This document shows, piece after piece, positions 12,778 to 24,180 of a stretch of DNA of 64,000 bases. Position 1 is the stretch's first letter. Each line of letters starts with the position of its first letter. Source of the DNA: Nymphaea colorata (Eukaryota > Streptophyta > Magnoliopsida > Nymphaeales > Nymphaeaceae); the NCBI RefSeq assembly GCF_008831285.2, contig NC_045148.1, forward strand, positions 23,727,878 through 23,791,877. Reading direction: 5' to 3'. The position numbers and the translations under genes were made by a program. The notes beneath the pieces were generated by a model. It saw only the letters and a program-made list of their open reading frames with translations, did not search any database and had not been told where the DNA came from.

Positions 12778-13358
12778 TAGATGATTCTATTTCCTCCCTA
12801 ATAGACCCAAATTCTGTTTCCTTCCTCTTTCCTCCGCTGGAGAAGCTCTTTTGTTATCTTAAATCAGAGAAGGAACCAAATCCTTTGAACATAAGCAAAA
12901 ATGACTGCCTGAGTTTGTGACTCCGTGAAGGGTTGAGAGAACCTGCTGTCGAGCTGAACCTGTAGGATGAGAACAAGAGCTGCCAAGAGGAGATTTCAGG
13001 AGATGATTCGTGAGGATCTGCAATGGGCTCATCACTGACATCCCCAGTAGAGAAATTCAGTCGACCCTGAGAAATTCCGACGCTAGGGTTGCTGCCAGAG
13101 TACAGGAAGAATCCGGTGAGAAACGCACCCTCCCCTGACTTCCTTTCCCGCCGTTCTCTGGAATAATTTGCTGGAGACGAAGGTGTATCAGGCTGCAGAG
13201 AGGAAGGCCTGCGCTGATTCTTCAGGCAATTCTATTTGTTGAGCAGAAGATTATTCCAATTCCAAATGTCTGAAGGACCTCTCTACAAGAGCTTGGATTT
13301 TTTTGGAGTTAACGGAAGGGAGCTGTCGATTTCCCTCTCTTGTTTTGCTCTGATAACA

Positions 13359-13500
13359 TGGGAAAACTTATTCAGAGGAATTGCGAAAGATAAAGTTGGA
13401 GAGAACTTGTTTTTATTGATTTCTTTGAACAACATATATATAGTACAAAAAAAGGTTATCACTTACAAGATTTTTGGTATACAAGATCATGAAAATACAC
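13359..13500 (-). mobile_element. Short LTR-like relic with mutated primer site
   Basis: This is homologous to the LTR-like block at 8,306-8,452. The adjoining primer site (13,347-13,358) reads TGTTATCAGAGC on the minus strand, one base from the standard plant site. It sits at the equivalent place in copy 2 of the 5 kb unit, so it was inherited with the unit rather than inserted anew. Confidence 0.55.
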
Positions 13501-14935
13501 AAATTCTTGAAAAACTGAGAGCACTGAAAAATATTTCTCACTTACATTTACAAGATCCACAATTTTTGGACTGGATGAAGGATTACAAAAAGGAAGGTTA
13601 TAACGGAAAAAATCTGCCGTGTCTCCCTTTTAAGTAATTCCAGTAATTTCGATTTTGTCAATCTCCCGAACATCTCCCTTAATTTTTGTCTTTCTATTGA
13701 TATCAAGATCCTCAACGTCTTCCTTAATTCTCATCTTTTCATTGACATCAAGATCCTCAATGTCTTCAGCAATATTCTTATTTTGAATATCCATAAAATT
13801 ACTTTTTGCTGATTTACACTTATCATTTCTATCTCAATCCATTAACCACCTAAAATGTAGTCTGCATAACAATGACAGATATTGATAAGAGATCTGATCC
13901 CTTTTTTCTTGACACTTTGTTTATCACTCAGGATTGCGTGCTTATCATACCTAAAATGGTCTCTTGTACCCTATATATTGAGAGTCCATCTTCTCTCAAG
14001 AACATCAGAGAATGAACATGCATCAAGATGCCAAACCACAACCTGGTACATGCTTCAGTTTTTATTTTTTTCATGTTTTAACAGTTCTTCCATAGGAGGC
14101 TGGTAGAGTGTGCATGCATTTGCTTAGTTATATCTACACTAGCATACATGATATGTGGTTCTAATAATTCATTCTCACGCCTATGTGGTTGCAGTTTACA
14201 CACAGGAAGCAGGAGCTGTGGCCGATGCCTCAGAGGAACAAGCTTGAGGTATGGCTTAAGAAAACACTGTTGTTACTGCGCCTACTGAAGCATGATAACC
14301 ATTCACACTTCGCAACAAATTATGAAACCGGTGATGTTTTCAAGGAATTCGTTCGTGTCTTCTGCATTTGGGAAGGTCAGCAGGCCTAAGGTGAGCACTC
14401 AAGGATTAAGCACACCTGAGGGAGTGATGCCAAGTGAAGAGGAAAAGAAGATAATACCTCAAATTTGAGGCCATGGTGGACGCGGTTATCAATTCCACTG
14501 CTGATGTGGCCTGCAACAAGTGAAGGCTACCCGTCTTTGTGGCTCTAACAGATCCCACTCGACGGGAGTTTTGGCTTAAAGGAGCGTCTGAGCCTTATCT
14601 GGACCATCTGCACTAGCATCTCCTCTTTTGAGTCTCACCTCCCCTCCCTCTCTTTCTCTTATACGTTTTCTGTATTCCTTTATTGTTTTTGACAATTTTT
14701 GCAAAATCATTGACAATTTGTCATGAAATTATACGTTCTCTCTCTCTTTCTACCTCTTTATCTAGATATCATGCCTTTCCATGTAACGTAAGCAAAAGAA
14801 TTGGAACTGCCTTGTCATTCACTTGGTAAGATGGATAGACTTTTAATGTCATTTTCCATCTTGATTGCATGTCCAATTGAACCATTCAAAAAAAAAAAAC
14901 AGACATGAAAAAAATTAATCTCTGATTAAGAAATA

Positions 14936-15620
14936 GATGTGTTCGGATTTAAGAAATAACATCCAACTGGATTCGGATTCAGATTCTGATATATATAAGT
15001 ATCGGATTGGATACGGATTCAGTTCAGATTTAGTTTTAAGTAATTACATATCCAAAAGGCCACCACCCAAATATGGAACCATTTCTCAATGTCCACAAGC
15101 TCCAGCATGCTGCTACGTAAGCAATTTTGGGCATTGCTGGGCCACCGGCAAGAGTTGAAGTTATTCGGCAACCTTCTCATTAAGAGCATCGTGAACAGTC
15201 GTCACCCATACCCTTGGAGAAGTTGGGAGGACTCGAGAGAACGACTGACCTTGTTCTTCTTGAAAATCGATGGAACTAAATACAAAATATAAAAATGAAC
15301 AATATTTGAAATAAAATATATTATTAACCGTCCGTCTGAAATCAGATGGCACAACCAGAATCCGATCTGAATCCTATTTTTATATTTGAATCTGAATCCA
15401 AAATTTTGAACTGAATCTGACTGATTTACAAAATATAAGAGCATTGAATATAGAATATTATTTAAAACTAAGTCCTATCTGGGTCTGATCGGATATTTTT
15501 GTGTTTGTGAATCTGAATTCAATTGGACATTTTGTTTAACTGAATCCATATCAGATCGGATATTTATGCATATTTGAATCTGAATCTATTGGATGTCATT
15601 TCCTAATTTCAAATCCTATC
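14936..15620. repeat. GAATCT-type cryptic repeat with internal non-repeat segment
   Basis: This has the same loose hexamer composition as 9,630-10,520. A 280-bp segment with ordinary composition (about 15,055-15,340) sits inside it. That segment has an inverted partner at about 60,090-60,420 and is absent from copy 1 of the 5 kb unit. Confidence 0.7.
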
Positions 15621-16285
15621 TGATTTTTTTAGTTGATTAGTCAATTTCTTTCTTCATCCAAATGTTTTGGAGCAGTTGGCTTGGACATCCAATTCAAATC
15701 AGACATATTGACATCCTTAGGTTGAAGCTTTCCCACTCCAACTGACTTGTTTCACCATTATAAGCAGGGGACGAGTCCATTTGTGTGTGTCATGTGGATA
15801 GAGCAGTAAAATGAGTCAAGCCAACTGAAGCTGGACTCGAATTTGCTTTGTTAAGCTCAAGCTTAACTCAAAACTCACGATTATAAACAAGTCAAGTTCA
15901 AGTTTCATAAAGTTGATTTGATTGAACTTGAGTAAACCATTTATGCATTGAAGAACTGACCTCAGAATGGTGACAATTTGTCCTTGTGGAACTTGTCTTG
16001 CATAAGTTGTTCTTCCTCATGCTAAGTCAATAGATCGAATACCCGAACCCCAACATTCAAGTCAATGGTTCGGGTGCCAAATTACCCAAGTTAGAAAGAC
16101 AAAAAGATGCCCTTAGAATTAGGGAAAAAAAAAATACCCTTCACATGGTTATCATGAGTTCAGTGTACCCTCCCAGATTTTGAGAAATGTAAATTAACTT
16201 ACTCTTTCACAGTCAAGAAAAAGAAGAAGAAAATCACTTTAGCCCGTTCAAAAATTTTTGAAAACATAATGGCCTGAAGCCAGCT

Positions 16286-16455
16286 GTTGGAGTGTTGAGT
16301 CTAATCCATACTTGATAGCCTTCCCTAATTTCTGTAAGGGTATTTATGTAATTTTTTATTTTGCGGAAATAACTTTGTGCGGCGTTTTAGCTTGTACTTT
16401 GTAACTTTTTTCTGATAGTGGAAATAGCTCAAATTTTTTTCAATGATTCACTTCT
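16286..16455 (+). mobile_element. LTR-like relic, truncated copy
   Basis: It begins TGTTGGAGTG and shares about 165 bp with 17,741-18,060, including a TTTATGTAATTTTTT box and a TTTGTACTTTGTAA box. About 50 bp upstream of the start is also shared, so the two copies are duplicates of one locus rather than independent insertions. The downstream part is lost. Confidence 0.4.
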
Positions 16456-17740
16456 TAGTTTTAGGTTTGACAGACTAATTTAGATTCCTATTTAGGGGCA
16501 AATAGAATCGATGCCTTAGGGTTCTAAACTTAAACTGTTTGCCTCTATCTGCATCAACCCTGTTGGAGACGTCCCTTATTTCCCTTTTGCCTCCAAGGTC
16601 TTAAGCTGCTTCAGCTTGCACAAAAAATTGCAGCCTATGCCACTTCTAGATGTAGACCAACCATTTCCCCGAGTTGGTCTACCAAACCCTAGGGTTTTTT
16701 GTTGCATTATATGGTAACTAAAATAATATACTTTAAAATTTGAGCTAGCAATGATGATGTTATATTGTTCATTAAATATTTGATAAATACTTTAGACCCA
16801 TTGCGACACTCATAATCCTCAAATTTTCTAATGTACACATCCCAATTGTGCGTTCGCATACTTTGGAAAGCCCAACTAACTACCGTTTGATTATACAGAT
16901 TATACAGTTTATGGTGGAACTAGCCTCCTAGTGCACACACATTTTTTTGCCAGCCTAGCAAAGTTTATGAATCCATTTGATTCTCCGTATCAATTACATT
17001 ATTATGGAGCTCATAATTTTCATATTTTCAAGTGTAAATGTTACAGGATAGGAGGACGTACACAAATTAAGTATGAAACCTGGTGATTTTTTTTTCAGCA
17101 TAGAAGTATAGCCTAGCATTATGTAACAATATTAGGAAAAAATATCAATGATGGCAATTATTTTTACAAAGATGATATTTTCCCACCCTCATGGGAGAAA
17201 GATGAGTGGAAGTAATGTTTGCAAGTAATTCGTGTGAACAAATTATACAAGATATTATAGTCACCACAAGTCAATAGTACGCCTTTATAGAAGCACACTA
17301 CGTAAGTGAAAAAAAAAGGCAGACTTCTCCAAAAGATGGAGAAGTTTTGAAATTTAATGCGGTCCATAGACATGTGATCAAATAATCCTCTGATAAAGCC
17401 ATCGGCTTCATGCCATCTCCAGACCCATTTCAAAGAGTACCTTCCAAAAGAGCCTTTTATCTTCTAAACTATTTTATTTCATATTAAGAAAATGTGGAAG
17501 CATGTTTCTCTACTCTAAACAACAGTGTCTGCTGTAAGATGAGAAATAGAAGAGGAAGCTTGTCATAATTGGAGTTAAATAATGAAAGAATTTGCATCTT
17601 ATGAAATGGAAGCTTTTCTTCTCAAAAGGATATAATGAGATCATTCTCCTATAAGATGTTCCCTTCATCCAACTGACGTCAGAATGGATCACTTTGGCCC
17701 CTTCAAAAATTTTTAAAAACATAATGGCTTCAGTGACTGC

Positions 17741-18060
17741 TGTTGGAGTGTTGAGTCTGATCCATACTTGATAGCCTTCCCTAATTTTTGTAAGGGTATT
17801 TATGTAATTTTTTATGTTGTGGGTTTTGCTCTAATCTCATGTTTAAGAGGACGTTGTTTTAGTTTGTACTTTGTAATTTTTTTTTTTATAGTGGAAACTG
17901 CTTTGTGTGGTGGCCATGGACCTAAGAAAACGTTGTCTCCAAACCACTTAAAATCTTTGTGTGTTCTTTCTATGTATTTCTTTTCTTCTGATTTGATTTT
18001 CTTGGTGTGTTAAGAAAGTGTGAGAGAGAGAGAGAGAGAGAGCCAAGTTTCTAACAACAG
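17741..18060 (+). mobile_element. Possible solo LTR
   Basis: The block starts TGTTGGAGTG and ends near TAACAACA at about 18,058, in keeping with TG...CA ends. It contains an AAACCACTTAAAATCT stretch like those near the 3' end of plant copia LTRs. No primer site follows it. The mirrored IR2 arm lacks about 400 bp here (17,690-18,085), which contains the whole block. I saw no clear target duplication. Confidence 0.4.
18022..18042. repeat. (GA)n microsatellite
   Basis: This is an uninterrupted GA dinucleotide run near the 3' end of the possible solo LTR. Confidence 0.95.
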
Positions 18061-19339
18061 TCGGTCCTGGAGTGTTTGTTCACACCGGATGTTCTAAAAA
18101 CGTAATGTAAACTTAGTCACCTGTTTGTTTGTGAAGATGTACTTTTGTGACAACTATTCTTGGAATTCCATCCATCCCATCAATTGGTTTGGGTTGGATT
18201 GGGTGTCTATGACTCCCCATCTAGGACAAGGTATTAGCATACGTAAGAACTTTGGTCAGATCCGTATTAGTATTTCAAAAATTAAATAAAACAGAAAAAG
18301 ATAAGAGAGTTGAGTGTCACAGATACACCCTCATATGCTGGACAAAAGTGTCTCAAAGGTGCATTTTGGGACAATTCATCCATGAAAGCTATAATAGACT
18401 ACAAAATTAAAGAGAAGACTTCCAATTGGGCTCTGACCCAGTGGTGGAGTAATGTTATAGGCACACAGGCCCATAAAAATTACTTTATTTGCATATGAGT
18501 GCCCCTTAAAGATTGAAATTTAAACTTAGAGTGTTGTTTAAAGGTTGAAGTTTATTGACAAAAATTTCTAACTCCACCACTGCTCTGATTCAACACCTTG
18601 ATATGGAGTGCTAACTTCTGTTTTTTCTGGCTTCTATGTTTCGGGTGATGTTGTTTCGACTACAGGTCCAGCTAAAAAAAGGAAATTAGAGAGTCATGCT
18701 GTAACTGCACGGGTTGGTCTTCCATCTTTTTGTGTAAACAGAATTTTTGGGTAAATAGAAGTGGGAGGCTAAATCCCAATGCTCAAATGAAAATAGAAGC
18801 CTCCCCATTCCTTTTCTTGCTCTCAAGAAATGGATCTGCTGGAGGGTAGGCATCCAACCTGTTAATAAAACTTTTTCATGTCTTAACGGCCTCGCATATA
18901 TAAAAATAATAGATAGTTAAATTAGAAATAAAAGAAATTTGGTGGTTTGGTGTGGGCACTACTGGACCATGATGATGGATTGCTCCTAACATCAGGCTTC
19001 TTTAGTTGGCATTTGGCAATGCACAACTTTAGTTTGGCCTGGTTAAAATTAAAAAATAAAAAACATGACATCTTATCTTCAATTATCATCAAAATTTAAG
19101 CATTTTTCTAAACTATGCCAGAGATGGAGACTCTGTGGAACTTCTTGCACAATACGGGGCTCACTTCTTTTTTGAATTTCTGGTAAACATGGAACTTCTT
19201 GCACAATACGCGGCTCACTTCTTTTGAATTTCTGGTAAAGCTTGGGAACTCATGGATCGTCCATCTACATATTTCTCCTTGTAAGGGGTTTGTTTTGTCA
19301 TCGAATTCAATCCCATGAACAGTCGAGGTGTTGAATGTA

Positions 19340-19550
19340 ACTAGGGATGTCAATATATCTGATTGAAATTGGATATCTGATTTGAATTGGATATCCAACT
19401 GAACCATTTTGAAAAAAATCGGATATGAAAAAAATTTGATTTAGAAATGGGATCAAAGTCAGATTTAGAAAATGACATCCGATGGGATTTAATTTGGATT
19501 GAGATATATTAATATCCAATTAGATTCAGATACGGATTTGGTGCTATGAG
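19340..19550. repeat. GAATCT-type cryptic repeat
   Basis: A short patch of GATTTG, GGATAT and GAATTG variants with a GATGTCAATAT box at its left edge. It belongs to the family seen at 9,630 and 45,890. Confidence 0.6.
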
Positions 19551-20647
19551 AGGAGATCACCATAGTCTTCATAAGGATGTGATCAAGCTTTTTTGTAAAT
19601 TGATTCCCTTTAAGGCTGACTGGGAATGCGATCAACAATCTGAAGCTCTGTTTCAGGGTCAGATTGGATTATGATTTCATTCCTCATTCTTTTGTATACT
19701 CTCTTCTCCTTCTTCCTACATCATCCGTACTGTTTCCATCGTCGAAGTCGAAAGACTCAACCTGTACCAGGGCTTCCTGTGTTTTGGGGGTCTCTCTTAC
19801 AGAGTATGTTTGGATTATTGTTTTTCTCCCCTGATGAACTTGTGTTCTTGATCGTTGCCCTTATCATCTCATACTTAGAAACAACTAGGCCCATATATAG
19901 GAGACAGAGATTAAGAACTTTTGCATTGGAAAATCTCAATCAGTTTTTGAGATTTGAAAACTTTGGTCAACAAATTGGTTCTGACAATATTTTCCCCAAA
20001 AAACATCTGGAAATTCCTGCAAATCCATAGAAAAGTCAAAATTTTGACATTTTTCCGACATTCTTAAGTTTTCCAAACGTCACATTATTAGCAATTGTTG
20101 AAAAAATTGTTGTTTTGAAAGTTTAGTAAGTAAAAAGTTTGATATTTAATATTTTTTTCTGTTATAACTATGACTGAGTTTCCAAATTGATGGCTTCCAT
20201 GAAACTTTTGGTGGCCTATCAATTCAGAGTTTAGATTTAGTGTCTTAGCTCTTCTTATCACTTTCGAACAAGTCCCTATTTTACATGCAGCAGTGAAGTC
20301 TTTTTTCTTTATTGATACAAAATGTGATCAGATTGGAGCTTCCGATCGTCAAATTCCAAGGTCATGTACATTTCGCATCGTCCAGACTTTGCATATGACA
20401 TCTAACAATAAGAGATGGCATGAATAAATATGACATTCTTAATGACTTCAGTGAAATTTTCATTCCTTCCTTCGACTATTTAAATTTACATGATTTGAGC
20501 AATGTTGATCAGTTGATTACTAAGCCAAATAAGAAGTAAAATAGGATTTATCAAAAAAAAACTAGCATTTCTACTGTTAACAGCCTCTGCCAGGGGTTCG
20601 TTGAAATTTTATATTCTGCTATTTTTTAAATACAAAATCTGCCCTAT

Positions 20648-20695
20648 ACACACAGACACACACACACACATGTACATACACACATACATATATGA
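20648..20695. repeat. (CA)n-rich microsatellite
   Basis: A run of ACACAC and ACATACAC units ending in a TATATATG tail. Confidence 0.9.
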
Positions 20696-20837
20696 TAAGA
20701 GTTTTTAATTTTGATTATCTACCAAAGTTTCTTATTAGCTATCTCCATTGTATGACACTTGCAGGCCAGTAGGGAATAATTTGAGGGGTTTGTATCTTTT
20801 GTTATTTATTGTCTTTCTGGAGTCCTGGAATTGGGGT

Positions 20838-21250
20838 TGGGAGTAGGGATGCTAATGTATCAGATTCAAATAGGATACATCTTGAACTATATCTGTTTTT
20901 TTGGATATTCACATATCCATATTCAAATTCTGATACAAACAATGGATCTAAAATCCAATATCACAATCTGAATTCGAATTTTGAATCAATTCTGGCTGAT
21001 TTTCAAAATGTAAGAACATTTGAGTATAAGATTTTTATTTAGAACTAAATCCAATCCACATCTGAATCTGAATCCGAATCCAGTTGGATATATATGTACA
21101 TCCAAATCTGAATCAGGATACAATCAGATGTCATTTCTTAAACCTGAATCCGCTCCAATTGCTTAATTGGATGTTAAATTTTTTTCCATATCCGATATTT
21201 TTTGAACTGGTTTGGTTGGATATCAAATTAAAATCATATACATTGACAAA
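20838..21250. repeat. GAATCT-type cryptic repeat
   Basis: A hexamer-like GAATCT, GATTCA and TCCAAT mixture with the GATGTCATTTCTTAAA box near 21,130. It belongs to the dispersed family described at 9,630. The DNA from 21,250 to 21,830 holds no gene. Confidence 0.65.
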
Positions 21251-21367
21251 TGACAACCCTAATTTGGTCGGAATTGGTTCTATATGACCTTTCGGCTATG
21301 ATTGACCATATCCATTCAATGACAAATTCCAAAGTTCTCTTTGGCTTATGAGAGATGGTGATACGGC

Positions 21368-21380
21368 CACTACAAGAATA
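21368..21380. mobile_element. Possible CACTA-type terminus
   Basis: CACTACAAGAATA resembles the terminal inverted repeat of CACTA (CMC/EnSpm) transposons. It is followed by short G-rich subterminal motifs (GACGGGG, CAACAGGG) within 60 bp. I found no facing end (TTCTTGTAGTG) downstream, so this is at best an orphan end. Confidence 0.25.
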
Positions 21381-22649
21381 CCCCTTACCTCTGACGGGGC
21401 TTTTTTTTCACCACCAACAGGGCTGGGTGAAGCTACGTACATCGTAACTTGCCTCTGCATATGCCAATAATAACAGTATGTTACTGTTCCATATATCTGT
21501 CCCAAATATTAGGCAAAGTTATGTAATATTATGTTAGAAAATTCCATCAATCTGTCCAAAATATTATGGCAGATAAGTATAACAATAATATCCAGTTGTG
21601 ATTACCAGACGACTCCTAGTTCCTGCTTTCACCTGGATAACATGTTTAAGATGCTTATGTCATAACATTTAAATGATATTTTGACTCTGTTTTTTTTTTT
21701 TTTTTTGGAGCTAGATGCTGGTTGGTTGTTGGCTTGCATCAGTTACTTGCCTTCCACAGGTATATATGATTGTGATATTTTTACAGTCTTATGTGAAATA
21801 ATTGCTTATTTGTGTGCTTTAACTTGTGTAAGTAATGTTGATCTTATTTTTCTTGTGAATTAAATATTTGAGTACTGGTTATGCTATAAGTCGCCTAAGA
21901 AATTATTGTCAAATAATATGCTTTTTGGGTCCTTCAGTCTTACGTAGAAATTAATCTCTCATTTTATGCAGTTTAACTGCTAACCTGTATCTATGTGTTT
22001 TGGCTTGTTTCTTTTTGTGTGCTTTTGAGCGTTGAGTCAATTCTTGGCAAACATCACTGTGAATATCAGCATTAATCTGCTGATCTTTCTCCATTGCACA
22101 GATTGATTTTGTTTAACAAATGCAAGGAACCTAATCCCCGGCAAGCTGTTCATGCAACATAAAATTCTGCTTTTGACTAAGAAGGTAAGACAATCAAATG
22201 ACAGAGAGCATTTCTTTCACTTTTGTTCTGAGAAATTTGGTGGTGATTCTGTCGTCGACTGCTGAATGTTTGTTTCTTGGTCCTGATCAAGCAGCAACAG
22301 GATGCATTACTTGCCTCAAATTAATCCCAAATTTCTTTCATGAATTCAAAAGTTCCAGCATAACCGAGCAACCATTTCTAAACGAGGTACTATGCATAAC
22401 TAACAAACTTGGTTGAACTTTTAAATTTCCATAGAATAGATGTTTGATCCATGCAAATGCCAACAAAATTCTATTTTTATCTTAGTTTTTGAATTTTGAT
22501 GAAACGTAAACGGTAGTCATGGCTATAACTAGCTGCCTAATATATCAACGAACAAGGAACCCAACTAAAGATTGGAGCTTCTTTAATGTGATGTTAGGTG
22601 TGGTAGTCTGGTCAAAGAACACGATAGCCAATTATTCCTCAAAGCAAAT

Positions 22650-22920
22650 ATATATTCATATGGCAAGTCGGTGTAGAGTTAATCAATTGGTGGTTTCTTC
22701 TAAAGAGGGTGTGGCAAAGAAAGATGGGTGGAAGGAATTGAAGATCTATCATTATGTCAGGAGTTAATAAAGGAGAGACCCAGATCAAAAGCAGGACCAG
22801 AATTGGGGGATAACAAGTTTCCTTTCTCCATAGGCAGATGGAAATTGAAAAGGAACGTTAGACCCAGAATGATTGGAATGGAGAGCTTGATTTACAGGAA
22901 ACCAGCAATTGCGGAGTAAC
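22650..22920 (+). pseudogene. LINE ORF1 relic, C-terminal part
   Basis: It matches the C-terminal section of the relic at 11,900-12,180, with VAKKDGWKELK, ERPRSKAG and IYRKPAIAE-like pieces in shifting frames. It is the unit 2 counterpart of that relic, decayed and without a start. Confidence 0.6.
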
Positions 22921-23094
22921 ATGAAGACAATCAGCTGGTGAGTGACTTTGAAGATAGAGCAGGAGATGGAGAATGAATTGATAACAAAAAGAATCGTGAG
23001 TCCTCATCAGGTTTGATTCTTTTGCCTCCATTGAAAAATAATTTTCAGGATTCTTGTTGTTTGGATGGAATGAAAACTAGCAAAGAAATGACTG

Positions 23095-23330
23095 GTTTGG
23101 AAGGGTTGACAGTGAGGACGAACTTAGGGTAGTTTTTAGAAGGGGAGAATGGAAACTGGGTGGAAGAGTGATGGCTGCAAGCAGATGGGATCCAAGATCC
23201 TCCTTATCAATTGAGGAGAATATGGGAGTGCCAATCTGGATTACGGTTCCTAAATTGCCAGTATTTTTATGGAATCGATGCACATTCCTAGCTATTGCCA
23301 GAGCGCTATAGGGGGAACCGATGGAAGAGT
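23095..23330 (+). pseudogene. LINE ORF1 relic, DUF4283 part
   Basis: The frame reads WKLGGRVMAASRWDPRSSLS then MGVPIWITVPKLPVFLWNRC and IARAL before a stop. It is the counterpart of 12,390-12,570. The sequence then jumps to a segment equivalent to 12,720, so about 150 bp of ORF1 is deleted in this copy. Confidence 0.7.
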
Positions 23331-23718
23331 GAGTAATATTAAATTTTCCTCCCATTGCAAAGCGAATATATACTCATATGACAAGTTGGTGTAGAAGATT
23401 CTGTTTCCTCCCTAATAGACCCAAATTCTGTTTCCTCCCTCTTTCTTCTGCTGGAGAAGATCTTTTGCCATCTTAAATCATAGAAGAAACCAAAGCCTTT
23501 GAACAGAAGCAAATATGACTGCCTGAGTTTGTGATTCAGTGAAGGGTTGAGAGAACCTGCTGTCGAGCTGAACCTGTAGGCTAAGAACAAGAGATGCTGA
23601 GAGGAGATTTGCAACGGGCTCATCACTGACATCCGCAGCAAAGAAATTCAGTCGACCCTGAGAAATTTCGGTGATAGGGGTCGCTGCCGGAGTACAGGAT
23701 GAATCCAACGAGAAAGGT

Positions 23719-23723
23719 GCCCT
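23719..23723. repeat. Target-site duplication GCCCT (left)
   Basis: GCCCT lies directly outside the copia element here and again at 29,173-29,177. The flanks joined across the element match the uninterrupted paralogous site at about 13,127-13,131. Confidence 0.92.
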
Positions 23724-24180
23724 TGAAAGAAAAAAAAAACAAGACTAAGATTTTAAGTGGTTCGGATTGAAAATCCTATGTCCACTGTCTCTCACACCAA
23801 CTAGGCGATAGATGTGAGGTTCCCTTCATGAGAGAATTTATACATGATTGTTGAAGGAGTTGTTACAGATTTGTTTAAAAGTCAAACAATCCTTCCTTGA
23901 TTTTCTAGTTTCTATAATCCTTTCTTTCTCTTTTGATGAGGGTACGTTGCTACTTTCCCTGTCTTTTGAAGAGGATTCGTTGCCACTTTTCTTGCCTAGA
24001 ATCCTTGCCTTGTGAAGTGTTCTTCCTTGATTGATCACTTCAAATCTAACGGGCATACTTGCCTTTTTGCTGGATTTGTTATTATCTTCATGATTTTCTT
24101 CATTCATTGAGCTAGCATGATCTCCACAATTTCCTTCATCCGGTGGGCAGTTGTAACTGTCAGCAGCTTGTGCGTTAACA
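23724..24180 (-). mobile_element. 3' LTR of the copia element
   Basis: On the minus strand it starts TGTTAACGCAC just after the purine tract and ends TTTCTTTCA. The pol reading frame continues about 110 codons into this LTR, ending at 23,838. It aligns end to end with 28,714-29,172. Confidence 0.93.

Larger units (their letters stand above)
3258..12931. repeat. Left arm of ~9.6 kb inverted repeat (IR1)
   Basis: Read in reverse complement, this segment matches 43,412-52,949 collinearly along its whole length. Anchors I matched include 3,258 with 52,949, 5,690 with 50,580, 8,300 with 47,950, 10,090 with 46,400, 11,740 with 44,600 and 12,931 with 43,412. Differences are scattered substitutions and small indels. 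The arm contains LTR-like relics, a GAATCT-type cryptic repeat and two LINE ORF1 relics, but no intact gene. The inner end of the partner arm is an assembly gap, so the true length may be greater. Confidence 0.9.
8055..13101. repeat. ~5 kb repeat unit, copy 1
   Basis: The sequence starting ACAGGA at 8,055 recurs at 13,102 and again at 23,694, each time followed by the same order of motifs: the CCCTGACTTCC box, the LTR-like block, the GAATCT-type repeat and the LINE ORF1 relics. Copy 1 is about 5,047 bp long. The unit has no coding capacity of its own. Confidence 0.8.
15000..20590. repeat. Left arm of second inverted repeat (IR2)
   Basis: Parts of this segment match 57,583-60,500 in reverse complement and in the expected order: about 20,590-19,600 with 57,583-58,290, 18,600-18,070 with 58,310-58,790, 17,690-17,620 with 58,865-58,925, and 15,930-15,000 with 59,250-60,500. 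The right arm lacks long pieces present here, so the match is interrupted rather than continuous. Within this arm, 16,455-17,620 and 18,060-19,330 are AT-rich and show no gene. Confidence 0.75.
15946..21829. other. ~5.9 kb segment inserted in repeat unit 2
   Basis: The segment interrupts copy 2 of the 5 kb unit and is absent from copy 1. It carries two related LTR-like relics, GAATCT-type patches, short simple repeats and a possible CACTA end at 21,368. I could not identify matching terminal repeats or a target duplication at its edges, so it may be a composite of several insertions. No gene is recognisable in it. Confidence 0.55.
13102..23693. repeat. ~5 kb repeat unit, copy 2, split by insertion
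   Basis: 13,102-15,945 follows copy 1 from 8,055 to about 10,860, and 21,830-23,693 follows copy 1 from about 11,080 to 13,101. The 5.9 kb between (15,946-21,829) is absent from copy 1. Relative to copy 1 about 220 bp is missing at the join. Copy 2 also carries about 340 bp after the LTR-like block, near 13,500-13,840, that copy 1 lacks. Confidence 0.75.
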
